Source: Dehalococcoidia bacterium (GTDB taxonomy: Bacteria; Chloroflexota; Dehalococcoidia; Lucifugimonadales; VXLM01). Taken from it: a stretch of DNA of 53,727 nt. This document shows positions 33,479 through 43,423 of the stretch, in pieces (within the stretch, counting starts at the first letter, position 1; every line of letters starts with the position of its first letter). The position numbers and the translations under genes were made by a program. The notes beneath the pieces are model-generated. The model saw only the letters and a program-made list of their open reading frames with translations, did not search any database and was not told the DNA's origin. The DNA lies in contig VXLM01000020.1 in assembly GCA_009841605.1 (NCBI GenBank), positions 1-53,727 on the forward strand, written 5' to 3'.

Positions 33479-34342
33479 ATGGATGAGCAGCGGCAACTCA
33501 TCGGCTTCATGCAGTCCCGCAAGGTTTCGGGCGCTCCCGAAATGATCCGGTCGCTCATCGACACGCTCGACTTGCACGACCGCAGCTGGGTCGCCCACGT
33601 GGACGACGAGGATATCCCTCCGGAGACCCTGCAGGCGACGGCGTTCATCGTAACTGCTGGCGGGGACGGCACGATCCTCCGCGTGAATCGGCTCGTCTCC
33701 CCGTACTCCGTACCCATCGTTGGCATCAACATGGGCCGCGTGGGCTTCATGGCAGAGCTGACGGTTGAGAACGCCGCCGAACGGCTGCCGCAGTACCTAG
33801 CGGGCGACGTTCGCACAGAAGAACGGCTCATGCTTCAGGCGGAGGTCACGGCCCAGTCGAACGGGGAGACCAGAATCGTGGACCACGCACTGAACGAGGC
33901 CATCGTGCGGGGCACTCTTCCCCGCCTGCTGGACGTCGAGGTCACGATAGACGGCGTGAGGCTGGCGACGTACCGCGCGGACGGGGTGATCGTGTCGACT
34001 CCCACGGGCAGCACGGGCTACGCCCTCTCTGCCGGCGGACCGGTGCTCCAGCCGGAGTCCAAGGTGCTTCTCATCCAGCCCCTTGCGGCGCACATCAGTC
34101 TACAGACAGGACTCGTTGTGCCTGACAACTGCACCGTCGAGCTTGCCGTTGTGGGCAGTCGCGAGGCGTTAATCAGCGTCGACAACCTCACGAACGCTAC
34201 GCTCCACCCCGACGACAAGGTCGTCATCAGGAAGAGTCCGCATATCGCAAGCTTCCTGCGGGCCGACCCGCCGTCGGCATTCTACTCGACCCTGACGCAG
34301 CGCTTGGGCGTTAGTCATCGCACCTCGCATGACGAGCAGTGA
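33479..34342 (+). CDS. nadK: NAD kinase
   Basis: A 287-aa enzyme that phosphorylates NAD+ to NADP+. Signatures: GGDGTILRVNR (61-71), GINMGRVGFMAEL, the NE/D motif in DHALNEAIVRG, and PTGSTGYALSAGGPVL. An AAGGTGG ribosome site lies upstream. It starts 18 bases after nuoN and overlaps the following Nudix gene by 14 bases, forming an NAD(P)-metabolism tail to the complex I operon. Confidence 0.95.
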   Translation: MDEQRQLIGFMQSRKVSGAPEMIRSLIDTLDLHDRSWVAHVDDEDIPPETLQATAFIVTAGGDGTILRVNRLVSPYSVPIVGINMGRVGFMAELTVENAAERLPQYLAGDVRTEERLMLQAEVTAQSNGETRIVDHALNEAIVRGTLPRLLDVEVTIDGVRLATYRADGVIVSTPTGSTGYALSAGGPVLQPESKVLLIQPLAAHISLQTGLVVPDNCTVELAVVGSREALISVDNLTNATLHPDDKVVIRKSPHIASFLRADPPSAFYSTLTQRLGVSHRTSHDEQ

Positions 34343-34889
34343 CGCCGTGAGCGGAGAAATCCAGCCGGAGCGCACGGTTGGGCGACGTGACGTGTTCGAC
34401 GGGCGGGTAATCCAGCTCCATGTCGACGAGGTCGAGCTTCCCAACGGCAAGCGGACTACCCGCGAGGTAGCCGAGCATGCCGACGCTGTGGTCGTGCTGC
34501 CCATAGATGAGTCGGGCAGGGCGCTACTCGTTCGACAGTACCGATACCCGATAGGCAAAGACCTGCTGGAGGCTCCGGCGGGCGGGATCGATCCCGGTGA
34601 AGACCCGGATGAGGCCGCGCAGAGGGAGCTGCAGGAGGAGATCGGCTACAAGGCCGGTCGCCTGGACGGTCTCGGAGGGTTCTGGACGGCACCAGGATTC
34701 TGCACCGAGTACATGTACGCCTACCTCGCAGGAGATCTGTCGCCGAGCAGCCTTGCGCCCGACGAGGACGAGGATATCGTCGTCGAGCGGCATTCCCTCG
34801 ACGCTATCCGCGAAATGATCCGGGACGGCCGGATCGTCGACGCGAAGACTATCGCGGCCTATTGGATGGCGCTCGACCGGCTCGGCTGA
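34329..34889 (+). CDS. Nudix hydrolase, probably ADP-ribose pyrophosphatase
   Basis: A 186-aa enzyme with a complete Nudix box at residues 85-107 (G-x5-E-x7-REL-x-EE-x-GY). LLVRQYRYPIGKDLLEAPAGG upstream of the box is typical of ADP-ribose pyrophosphatases, which hydrolyse ADP-ribose to AMP and ribose-5-phosphate. The start ATG 34329 lies inside nadK; GTG 34347 is an alternative. Its stop directly abuts the stop of the convergent ThDP gene, leaving no room for a terminator. Confidence 0.88.
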   Translation: MTSSDAVSGEIQPERTVGRRDVFDGRVIQLHVDEVELPNGKRTTREVAEHADAVVVLPIDESGRALLVRQYRYPIGKDLLEAPAGGIDPGEDPDEAAQRELQEEIGYKAGRLDGLGGFWTAPGFCTEYMYAYLAGDLSPSSLAPDEDEDIVVERHSLDAIREMIRDGRIVDAKTIAAYWMALDRLG

Positions 34890-36527
34890 CTACTCGTACT
34901 TCGAGAAGTCGTAGCCCTCCTTTACTACGCAGTCCAGCAGGGCGGGCTTGCCTGTCTCGGTCACGGCGATGGCGCGCTTCAGCGCCGGTACGAAGTCGTC
35001 CGGCTTCTCGACCTTTTCGCTCCACGCGCCCAGGCCCTGGGCAACCGCCTTGTAGTCGCCGCCGTGCGCGAGGCTGTCGTGCGACTCGGCCGAGTAGGGC
35101 TGGTGGCTGCGCTCGATGGCCATGATCTGGTTGTTGAAGACGATGGTGAGGATGCCGATCTTGTTGCGAACGGCGGTCTCGATGTCCATTCCGACCATGC
35201 CGATGGCGGCGTCGCCCATGATATTGATGCAAAGCTTGTCCGGCTCAGCGAGCTTCGCCCCCATGATCGCGCCGAGACCGAAGCCCAACTGGGTGGACTT
35301 GCCCCATCCGATGTAGGTCCTCGGGGCGGTGCACTGCCACATCGGCGTCAGCTGGTCGCGGGGACTGCCGGCGTCGTGCGTGATGATGGTGTTGGCGGCG
35401 TCGACGTTGGCCTGCAGGTCGTGGATGATGCGGTACTGGTTGATGGGCACCTCGTCGGACGTAAGCTGCGGCATCCAGTCGTCCAGCCACTCCTGCCGTA
35501 TCTTCGCTACCTCGGGAGCGATGTCGCGGGTGTTCCTGTGCCCCGCGCCGTCCGTGCGCCGCTTGATGTCGTCGATCAGGCCCCGCAGGGTCAGTTTCGC
35601 ATCGCCGAGCAACGAGTAGTCGCACTGGTAGTCCTTGTTGACGTCGCTGGCGTCCGCCGTCGAGTGAATGAGTGTCTTGCCGGGCGGAATTGACTTGCCG
35701 TAGGTCGTCTTGGTGAGACTGGTACCGATGGCGAAGACGAGATCGGCCTTCTCAAGGAAGTGCCACGTGCCCTTCGTGTGCGATACGGCGGAAGCGCCGA
35801 GTGCGAGCGGATGGTCTTCGGGGAATGCACTCTTGCCCGGCATGGTGGTCGTGACGGGAGCCTGGAGAAGCTCGGCGATCTCCTGTAGCTCGTCCCATGC
35901 CTCGGCATAGAGGCAACCCTGTCCAGCGTAGATCACGGGGCGCTCGGCCTCGAGCAGCGCCTCAGCAATCTCCCGAATTCCGCCCGGCGGCGGCATGGTC
36001 TTGTTGCCGAAGACGGGCTTGTAGTCCAGCTCGCCGGGAAGTTCCTCGGTCCAGATATCGCGGGGAGTCTCCAAGAGCACAGGGCCGCCCTTGCCGGTCC
36101 TGAGCTGGTAGAAGGCTCGGCGCATCAGCTCGGGGATGCGCTCGACCATGTTGATCTGTGCACGCCACTTGGTGACGTGGGCGTAGTTGTCGTAGGGACT
36201 GAAGTTCGGGGCGACGAAAGCCTTTTCCTTGTACTCGCCTCCAGGGAGCAGAAGGATGGGAGTGTTGTCGGAAAAGGCCTGTGCCGCACCGGGGAAGGCG
36301 TTCTCGCTGCCGGGGCCCTGCTGCATGGAGAACACTCCTATGCGCTTGCCGTTGGTGATGCGGCTGAACCCGTCGGCGATTGCCATGCCGACGCGCTCCT
36401 GGCGACATATGATCGGGCGAATGCCCGCTTTAGCCGCTGCATCGACCATGGCCTGTGCCGGGTATACGGCGAGGAACTCCGTCCCCTCGCGTCTGAGGAT
36501 CTCGGCGATTGCGTCTGCACCCTGCAT
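34890..36527 (-). CDS. Thiamine-diphosphate-dependent enzyme (acetolactate synthase/decarboxylase superfamily)
   Basis: A 545-aa three-domain ThDP enzyme. The catalytic Glu is Glu44 (CRQERVGMAIADGFSR). The central domain resembles the DHS-like domain (ERPVIYAGQGCLYAEAWDE). The ThDP/Mg motif runs GDAAIGMVGMDIETAV to NN, with GDA in place of GDG. The family carboligates or decarboxylates 2-oxo acids. I cannot tell acetolactate synthase from oxalyl-CoA- or sulfopyruvate-decarboxylase-like members, though the lack of a clear FAD-domain signature favours the latter. AGGAG lies ~12 bases before the ATG. An RraA-like gene lies upstream. Confidence 0.83.
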   Translation of the reverse strand: MQGADAIAEILRREGTEFLAVYPAQAMVDAAAKAGIRPIICRQERVGMAIADGFSRITNGKRIGVFSMQQGPGSENAFPGAAQAFSDNTPILLLPGGEYKEKAFVAPNFSPYDNYAHVTKWRAQINMVERIPELMRRAFYQLRTGKGGPVLLETPRDIWTEELPGELDYKPVFGNKTMPPPGGIREIAEALLEAERPVIYAGQGCLYAEAWDELQEIAELLQAPVTTTMPGKSAFPEDHPLALGASAVSHTKGTWHFLEKADLVFAIGTSLTKTTYGKSIPPGKTLIHSTADASDVNKDYQCDYSLLGDAKLTLRGLIDDIKRRTDGAGHRNTRDIAPEVAKIRQEWLDDWMPQLTSDEVPINQYRIIHDLQANVDAANTIITHDAGSPRDQLTPMWQCTAPRTYIGWGKSTQLGFGLGAIMGAKLAEPDKLCINIMGDAAIGMVGMDIETAVRNKIGILTIVFNNQIMAIERSHQPYSAESHDSLAHGGDYKAVAQGLGAWSEKVEKPDDFVPALKRAIAVTETGKPALLDCVVKEGYDFSKYE

Positions 36528-36572
36528 GTACGTTCACACTCCTGTCGGTTGTTGTCTTTGGGGTGGAGGGAC

Positions 36573-36612
36573 TCACCCTCACCCTAGCCCTCTCCCACGA
36601 CGGGAGAGGGGA
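36573..36612. repeat. Palindromic intergenic repeat, family B
   Basis: TCACCCTCACCCTAGCC with CTCTCCC-ACGAC-GGGAGAG. It lies between the RraA-like and ThDP genes and is followed within ten bases by a second, diverged copy. Confidence 0.75.
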
Positions 36613-36621
36613 TTGTTGGAT

Positions 36622-36655
36622 TCACACTAGCCCTCTCCTTTGAAGGGAAAGGGGA
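36622..36655. repeat. Diverged family B repeat
   Basis: TCACACTAGCC followed by CTCTCCTTTGAAGGGAAAGG. The stem has changed sequence (CCTTT/AAGGG) but still pairs, suggesting that the fold is kept. It lies in tandem with the copy at 36573. Confidence 0.6.
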
Positions 36656-36679
36656 TAAATCGGCGGAGGCGTTATTGAA

Positions 36680-37405
36680 CTATCCCTCGCCTCGCATTTC
36701 CAGCTGGATTTGCTTGAGCTTTGCCCAGGTCATGCCGGGCTGTCTCGCGATCTTCATGTACGACTGCTCGCGTTCGCGAATCTCGCGCGCCTTTTCGAGG
36801 ACTACCGCGGGATCCATGTCTCCGGGAATGCGCGTGACGCCGTCGCGGTCGCAGATGAGAAGGTCGTTCGGGTGGATGAGCAGTCCGGCCACTACCACGG
36901 GAACGTCGGCACGAATGAGATTGAAGACGCCATGTCCGGGGACGAGTCCCTTGCCCCAGACGGGCAGACCCACGCCCTCGATCCCGGCAAGGTCGCGTAT
37001 CGACCCGTCTACGACGATGCCCGTGGCCCCGACCATCTTGTGGGTGGAGGCCATGCCGTCTCCCAGCACCGCGCCGCGTCCGGCCCTGGAGTCGATGTCC
37101 TTGATGACGCCGATGACGGGTGACGGCGTTTCGTCCAACTTGTCGTAGTAGTCGTGCCAGTCGATCTTTGCAGAGTCGGGGTCGAGGGCCGTGACCTCGC
37201 AGGTGACGGCGTATCCGACCGCGCTTCCAAGATTTGGGAGATAGCAGTGCAGGGTCGGGTCGGTGTAGATGATGGGCACTCCTCCCTGGCCCTCCAACTC
37301 CGTTCCGCCCTGTGAGCCGCCCATGCTCTCGACCACGGCGTTGAATATAGTGGCGGAGTCGAACTCCCTGATGCCGTCGATGACCTCTAGCGATGTGGCC
37401 GTCAT
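36680..37405 (-). CDS. RraA-family aldolase-like protein
   Basis: A 241-aa protein of the RraA/HMG-aldolase fold. Signatures: GDGMASTHKMVGATGIVVDGSIRD (substrate/metal loop with Arg-Asp), LPVWGKGLVPGHGVFN and ICDRDGVTRIP. Members are metal-dependent 4-hydroxy-4-methyl-2-oxoglutarate aldolases or oxaloacetate decarboxylases; the E. coli RNase E regulator is only one branch. AGGAGA precedes the ATG, and a TATAAT lies on the minus strand at 37457-37452. It is upstream of the ThDP enzyme, so 2-oxo-acid metabolism is likely. Confidence 0.83.
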   Translation of the reverse strand: MTATSLEVIDGIREFDSATIFNAVVESMGGSQGGTELEGQGGVPIIYTDPTLHCYLPNLGSAVGYAVTCEVTALDPDSAKIDWHDYYDKLDETPSPVIGVIKDIDSRAGRGAVLGDGMASTHKMVGATGIVVDGSIRDLAGIEGVGLPVWGKGLVPGHGVFNLIRADVPVVVAGLLIHPNDLLICDRDGVTRIPGDMDPAVVLEKAREIREREQSYMKIARQPGMTWAKLKQIQLEMRGEG

Positions 37406-37509
37406 TCCAGTCTCCTAGCTTCTGCTTCGATGGGATTCATGCGCGGCGGCAATTATATACGTTTCGCAGCGGGCGAAATACCCCTTGCTCTTGAGAGGGA
37501 GTTAAGCGA

Positions 37510-37537
37510 AGAGGGGCGCTCGATCAAGCGCCCCTCT
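37510..37537 (-). terminator. Strong hairpin after the flotillin gene
   Basis: AGAGGGGCGCT (37510-37520), loop CGATCA, AGCGCCCCTCT (37527-37537): a perfect 11-bp stem, 47 bases past the flotillin stop on the minus strand. No long T run follows, so termination may need Rho or rely on the stem alone. Confidence 0.55.
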
Positions 37538-37583
37538 GTTCCCTGTTCATGCGCGACGCTATGTCGCGTCTTGGTTGGCTTAC

Positions 37584-39041
37584 CTAGTTGGCGCCGTTGT
37601 CAGTAGATTCCCCACCATTGTTGGAACCGTCCTCGGCTTCCGGCATGTCGGAGACGATGCCGGGCAGGTTCTTGAGGGTGCTGATCAGATCGACGCCGGT
37701 GAGGGACTGCACGAGGGCGGGAAGCTGCGCGATTGTGGATGACACGTCCTGCGTGACCTTGCTGGCGCCGGCTCCTGCGCCGTCCTGGCCGCCGTTGCTG
37801 ATGACGACGATGCTGTCGGTCTTGGCGAGCGGTTGGGCAACGGCGTCGGCGACCTGCGGGAGCGACTCGAAGAGCTGTTGGATCATGGCGGCCTGGCCGT
37901 ATTCTTTCCAGGCCTCTGCCTTCTTGTCCATGGCCTGGGCTTCCGCTAGACCCTGTGCACGGATGGCTTCAGCCTCAGCCTCACCACGCGCCTTGATGGC
38001 GGACGCGTCGGCCTCACCACGCAGCTTGATCGCCTCGGCCTCAGCCTCGGCCTCCGCTATGATACGGGAGCGTTCGCCTTCAGCCACCGTCTCGAGCTTG
38101 TACCGCTCGGCTTCGGCCTCGACCCTCTCACGTCGCCTGTTGCCCTCTGCAATCAGCTCCAACTGGTCGCGTTCGGCCTCCGCGGGACGGCGGATGGTCG
38201 CATCCAGTTCCCGCTCTCTACGCAGTATCTCCTCTTGCTGGATCTCGATCTGCTTCTGGCGCTCAACGACCTCGACCTGCAGTTCCTCTTCGCGGATCTG
38301 CTGGCGAGTCTTGGCCTCCTGCAGCGAGTAGGCCAGCTCGGCCTCGGCGCGTCGGGCGTTGACCTGCTGGTCGTACTCCGCCTTCTGAGTCTCAAAGTCC
38401 CGTTGAGACTGAGCGATTGCGGTGTCAGCGCTATACCTTGCAGCTTCTCGCTGCTGTTGGGCCTGGGCCTCCTTGATCCCCGAGTCACGCTCGGCTTCCG
38501 CTTCACCGATTGCGGCGTCACGTTTTACTTCGGCGGTTCTCCGGACTCCAAGAGCTTCCAGGTACCCCTGCTCATCCTGAATGTCGCGGATGGAGAAGCT
38601 GACGATCTCCAGTCCCATGTTGGTCATGTCGGTCGCGGCCACGTCTCGTACCTGTTCGGCGAATGCCACCCGATCCCGGTAGATCTCTTCGACCGTCATA
38701 GTGCCGAGAATGGCGCGCTGCTGGCCCTCCAGGGTCTGCAATGCGACCTCAGCGGTCTGGCTGACCGATTTGCCGAGGAACTGCTCGGCGGCGGTCCTGA
38801 TGGCCTCCTCGCCGCGTCCTACCTTCACCTGCGCGACGCCGTCGACAGAGACTGCGACGCCCTCCTTCGTGTAGACTCTCGCCGTATTGACCTGAAGGGT
38901 CATTACCTCCAGCGAGAGCATCTGCGCCTTTTGGACGAACGGCAATACGAACATCCTGCCGCCGACCTTGACCTTCGGTTGTCTGCTTCCTCCCGATACG
39001 ATCAGCGCATGGTTCGGTCCTACTGTATGAAAGCCTGCCAT
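37584..39041 (-). CDS. Flotillin-like SPFH/band 7 protein
   Basis: A 485-aa scaffold protein of membrane microdomains. The N-terminal SPFH domain (about 1-185) starts FHTVGPNHALIVSGG and includes VSVDGVAQVKVG and AEVALQTLEGQQRAILGTMTVEEIYRDR. A very long coiled coil with EA-rich repeats (AEAEAIKLRGEADASAIKARGEAEAEAIRAQ) follows to ~370, then a flotillin tail. There is no N-terminal membrane helix, so attachment is probably by a hairpin or via NfeD. GGGGGAG precedes the ATG. It lies 40 bases after nfeD, the standard partner. Confidence 0.92.
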   Translation of the reverse strand: MAGFHTVGPNHALIVSGGSRQPKVKVGGRMFVLPFVQKAQMLSLEVMTLQVNTARVYTKEGVAVSVDGVAQVKVGRGEEAIRTAAEQFLGKSVSQTAEVALQTLEGQQRAILGTMTVEEIYRDRVAFAEQVRDVAATDMTNMGLEIVSFSIRDIQDEQGYLEALGVRRTAEVKRDAAIGEAEAERDSGIKEAQAQQQREAARYSADTAIAQSQRDFETQKAEYDQQVNARRAEAELAYSLQEAKTRQQIREEELQVEVVERQKQIEIQQEEILRRERELDATIRRPAEAERDQLELIAEGNRRRERVEAEAERYKLETVAEGERSRIIAEAEAEAEAIKLRGEADASAIKARGEAEAEAIRAQGLAEAQAMDKKAEAWKEYGQAAMIQQLFESLPQVADAVAQPLAKTDSIVVISNGGQDGAGAGASKVTQDVSSTIAQLPALVQSLTGVDLISTLKNLPGIVSDMPEAEDGSNNGGESTDNGAN

Positions 39042-39081
39042 TTTTTTCTCCCCCTATTTTTATTTATTTGGACATGTATCA

Positions 39082-40443
39082 CTATTCGGTTGTTTCCGGT
39101 ATGTCTTCATAGAGCTTCTCGACCTTGAGTACCTCATTGTAAACCCCGACGACACGAATCTCGTCGCCTTTCTTGATGAGGATTCCGGGGTCGGTCGAGG
39201 CCGACCACTCCTGGTTCGCCACCCAGACCTTGCCGGCCGGGCTCAGCTCCGAAACGGCGACGCCCCACTGCCCCTCCAGCAGCATTGCCTCCTCAGATTG
39301 GAATCCACTGGACGTGCCTCCCTCAGTTCGTGCAAAGCGGATGAAGAAGAACCACGTCACGGTAATGAGGGCGGTCATAGCGGCGATCATGAAGGGGCTC
39401 ACCATGAAGCTGGGTTCAGGCAGGTCGGAAGGGCTGAAGAAGTTACCGAACAGCAGGACGGCACCGACGATGAGAGAGACCAATCCTCCGGCGCCGAAGA
39501 CGCCGAACCCGGGTTTTACTGACTCGCCATAGAAGAGCCCCATTGAAACGGCGATGAGGGCAACTCCAAGCCAGCTGCCCGGCAAGTTCCAAAACCCGAC
39601 GAATGCCAGACCAAGGGCGATGACTCCCAAGATTCCGGGGCCGGCGAGGCCCGGCACGAGCACTTCAATGAGGATGGCGACGCCACCGATGAAGAAAAGT
39701 GCGAAAACGACGTTAGGACTGGCGAGGATGTTCAGGATGTGTTCCATAAAGGTGCGGTCGAGCCGGCTCACGCTCGCGCCCTCGGCCGTAAGGGTGACCA
39801 CCTGTCCGCTTCCCGTCGTTGCCGTGCGGCCATTAAGCTGGTCGAGCATGGAGTCCATGTCGGACGCGATCAGGTCGATGACGCCGAGTTCGACGGCCTC
39901 TTCCGCCGAGTAGGCAGTCGACTTTAGGACAGTATTCTCCAGCGCCTCGGCGTTGCGGTCGCGCGCCTGTGCGATGCTTCGGATGAAGGCGCTCGTATCG
40001 GCGCTGATCTTCTTTTGGAGTGTCTCCGGAATGTCCCCGTCGTCCGACGAGACCGGCGATGCGGCTCCGATGGTCGTCCCTGGCGCCATGACGGCGAAGT
40101 TGGCCGCAGTCGTAATAAACGTTCCGGCGGACGCGGCGCGTGCGCCGGCAGGGCCGACGAATACGGCTACAGGGGTGTCTGACGCCAAGATATGTTCGAC
40201 GATCTCACGCGTCGACTCCAGCAGACCGCCGGGCGTGTCGAGCTGGATGACCACCAGCGACGCCCCTTTGCCGCGCGCCTCGTCGATGCCTCGCGCGATA
40301 CGGTCGGCTGTCAGGGGTTCGATGTTGCCGTCGATCTCGATGACGAGCACGGATGAACCGTCGGCGGAGACAGAGTCACCGTTTTGCCACACGACGACGG
40401 TAACGGCGATCATTACGAATAACGTTGTAATGACGTGGCGCAT
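39082..40443 (-). CDS. NfeD-family membrane-bound serine protease (ClpP class)
   Basis: A 453-aa protein. Residues 1-27 are a signal peptide (to SVSA). A ClpP-like domain (32-235) follows with Ser106 (ASAGTFI) and a candidate catalytic Lys144/Lys145 (LQKKISAD). There are four membrane helices (about 240-375) and a C-terminal OB-fold NfeD domain (385-445, AMLLEGQWGVAVSEL). The long form with both protease and OB domain pairs with flotillins, as here. It has a good promoter at 40482-40510. Confidence 0.92.
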   Translation of the reverse strand: MRHVITTLFVMIAVTVVVWQNGDSVSADGSSVLVIEIDGNIEPLTADRIARGIDEARGKGASLVVIQLDTPGGLLESTREIVEHILASDTPVAVFVGPAGARAASAGTFITTAANFAVMAPGTTIGAASPVSSDDGDIPETLQKKISADTSAFIRSIAQARDRNAEALENTVLKSTAYSAEEAVELGVIDLIASDMDSMLDQLNGRTATTGSGQVVTLTAEGASVSRLDRTFMEHILNILASPNVVFALFFIGGVAILIEVLVPGLAGPGILGVIALGLAFVGFWNLPGSWLGVALIAVSMGLFYGESVKPGFGVFGAGGLVSLIVGAVLLFGNFFSPSDLPEPSFMVSPFMIAAMTALITVTWFFFIRFARTEGGTSSGFQSEEAMLLEGQWGVAVSELSPAGKVWVANQEWSASTDPGILIKKGDEIRVVGVYNEVLKVEKLYEDIPETTE

Positions 40444-40481
40444 GGAAGCTCTCTCATCGTAAGATTCTGCTATATGTTCGC

Positions 40482-40510
40482 ATCGTAATTGAGACTGAAT
40501 AGAGTGTCAA
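40482..40510 (-). promoter_or_regulatory. Sigma-70-type promoter of the nfeD-flotillin operon
   Basis: On the minus strand, TTGACA (40510-40505), a 17-base spacer, and TACGAT (40487-40482). The transcript would start ~32 bases before the nfeD ATG. Confidence 0.6.
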
Positions 40511-40561
40511 GCTGTCGTTCAACGAACATCGCACCTCGACTTTATTGTATCCCCTGTGGGC

Positions 40562-40593
40562 CCGCATCACACGACTCTGTGATTTTTGGAGGA
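40562..40593. repeat. 32-bp direct repeat, left copy
   Basis: CCGCATCACACGACTC followed by TGTGATTTTTGGAGGA; 31 of 32 bases match the copy at 41058. It contains ATCACA/TGTGAT around a 6-base loop, followed by T5. The pair brackets the DUF4258-like gene. Confidence 0.75.
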
Positions 40594-40666
40594 CTTATTT
40601 CGAAGGACGACTCTATAAGTTCACCTCAATGAATTGCCTAGCCCACTTAAAAGCCTTGTGAATTGT

Positions 40667-40975
40667 CTACCATTTCAGCCGATCCAAGCGATGGCCTACG
40701 GTAATGACGGTGCCTGTGCCATTGTCATAGATAAGATAGAAGTCGAGCTTATCAGCGACTCGCCGGTATATTTCAGGCGCGAGTCGGGCTCGGGCCAGCT
40801 TTCGTCGCTGCTTGTCCATGCACACCACGTATGCGTATCCACGCCGCCGTTTCTTCCCGTAGCACAGCATCGTTTCTAGAGACACCAACGGTATTCCCCT
40901 CTGTTGCAATCTTTCCTTGGCATGACGACTCAGCTTGTATCGCACTTCTCGCTTGGTGTGCTCTTCCTTGTTCAC
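40667..40975 (-). CDS. DUF4258-like small basic protein
   Basis: A 102-aa protein. The pattern YKLSRHAKERLQQRGIP, a middle GYAYVVCMDKQRRKL strand pair and the end FYLIYDNGTGTVITVGHRLDRLKW fits DUF4258-type domains, a small RelE-like fold with no settled function. The start is GTG 40975, ten bases after AAGGAGG. Inside that spacer is ATG-TAG (40983-40978), a start followed at once by a stop. The gene sits alone between two 32-bp direct repeats, so it may be a small inserted unit. A toxin or RNA-binding role is possible but unproven. Confidence 0.6.
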   Translation of the reverse strand: MNKEEHTKREVRYKLSRHAKERLQQRGIPLVSLETMLCYGKKRRRGYAYVVCMDKQRRKLARARLAPEIYRRVADKLDFYLIYDNGTGTVITVGHRLDRLKW

Positions 40976-41057
40976 TACTACATTCCCTCCTTTGCAGTTT
41001 CGGTTTTCCCGTATGGGGAACGTTGCGCACCATAACGATGAGGCTTGGTCGTCCCGA

Positions 41058-41089
41058 CCGCATCACACGACTCTGTGATTCTTGGAGGA
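41058..41089. repeat. 32-bp direct repeat, right copy
   Basis: It has the same orientation as the copy at 40562 and differs by one base (T to C in the T run). It abuts the groEL terminator. Confidence 0.75.
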
Positions 41090-41125
41090 AAAAGAGAAGC
41101 CCCGGGATTCGTCCCGGGGCTTCTC
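41090..41125 (-). terminator. Rho-independent terminator of groESL
   Basis: GAGAAGCCCCGGGA (41094-41107) pairs perfectly with 41112-41125 over 14 bp around a 4-base loop. On the minus strand the stem is followed by TTTTT, 33 bases after the groEL stop. Confidence 0.9.
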
Positions 41126-41157
41126 AGTGTATGAGCCTTTAGTCGTCGATGTGAGGA

Positions 41158-42810
<1,653 letters not shown>

Positions 42811-42842
42811 TCAGTATCGAACGGTTGCCTTTGCGACGAGGT

Positions 42843-43139
42843 CTACTTCTTCAGGAGAACGTCGTCTTCTCTGAGGACGAGATATTCGATGTCGCCCTCG
42901 CGGAACTCGGTCCCGCCGTACTTGGAGTAGACCACGGTGTCTCCGACCGCGAGCTCCATGGGGACCCGGTTGCCGTCGTCGGTGAGTTTGCCCGGTCCGA
43001 CCGCAACCACCGTGCCCTCCTGCGGCTTTTCCTTCGCCGTGTCGGGAATGTAGATGCCTCCGGCGGTCATCTGCGCATCCTCTTCCGACGGCTCCACTAC
43101 GATCCGATTGCCCAAAGGTTTGAACGTGACGTCTGCCAA
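42843..43139 (-). CDS. groES: Co-chaperonin GroES (Hsp10)
   Basis: A 98-aa lid for GroEL. It has FKPLGNRIVVEPSEED, the mobile-loop segment MTAGGIYIPDTAKEKP, and the C-terminal YLVLREDDVLLK. The start is TTG 43139 with AAGGAGG nine bases upstream. A CIRCE-like operator and a strong promoter lie immediately before it. Confidence 0.97.
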   Translation of the reverse strand: MADVTFKPLGNRIVVEPSEEDAQMTAGGIYIPDTAKEKPQEGTVVAVGPGKLTDDGNRVPMELAVGDTVVYSKYGGTEFREGDIEYLVLREDDVLLKK

Positions 43140-43185
43140 CGTACGTACCCTCCTTATGTATTGATTTTCGTGTCTCGGCGTCGAT

Positions 43186-43212
43186 TTAGCAGTCTCGAAT
43201 AGACACTGCTAA
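43186..43212 (-). promoter_or_regulatory. CIRCE-like HrcA operator before groES
   Basis: TTAGCAGT, 11 bases, ACTGCTAA: a perfect 8-bp inverted repeat with the 27-base span of CIRCE (TTAGCACTC-N9-GAGTGCTAA). The arms differ from consensus at matching positions (AGT for ACT), so symmetry is kept. It starts three bases downstream of the -10 box, where HrcA would block transcription. Confidence 0.65.
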
Positions 43213-43214
43213 CT

Positions 43215-43244
43215 ATTGTATGGCGGGCATTTTCGGTGCGTCAA
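43215..43244 (-). promoter_or_regulatory. Sigma-70-type promoter of groESL
   Basis: On the minus strand, TTGACG (43244-43239), an 18-base spacer, and TACAAT (43220-43215), directly upstream of the CIRCE-like operator. Confidence 0.7.
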
Positions 43245-43335
43245 CAATATCGAGCGCGAGGTTGAGGGAGTCTGGCGTGGGCTGGTGTGGACGGCTTGTG
43301 CTTTAGCAAACAAAGACACAATTGCCACTGCAATC

Positions 43336-43365
43336 TGTCATTCCGAGCGCAGCGAGGAATCTAAG
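43336..43365. repeat. Palindromic intergenic repeat, family A (inverted copy)
   Basis: TGTCATTCCGAGCGC to AGCGAGGAATCTAAG. It forms an inverted pair with the copy at 43424, with 58 bases between them. Confidence 0.7.
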
Positions 43366-43423
43366 GTCACTGCTGGAGTCAATTGGCTGTGTCCGCTACG
43401 AGATTTGTCAGGAAAGCTAGTTT

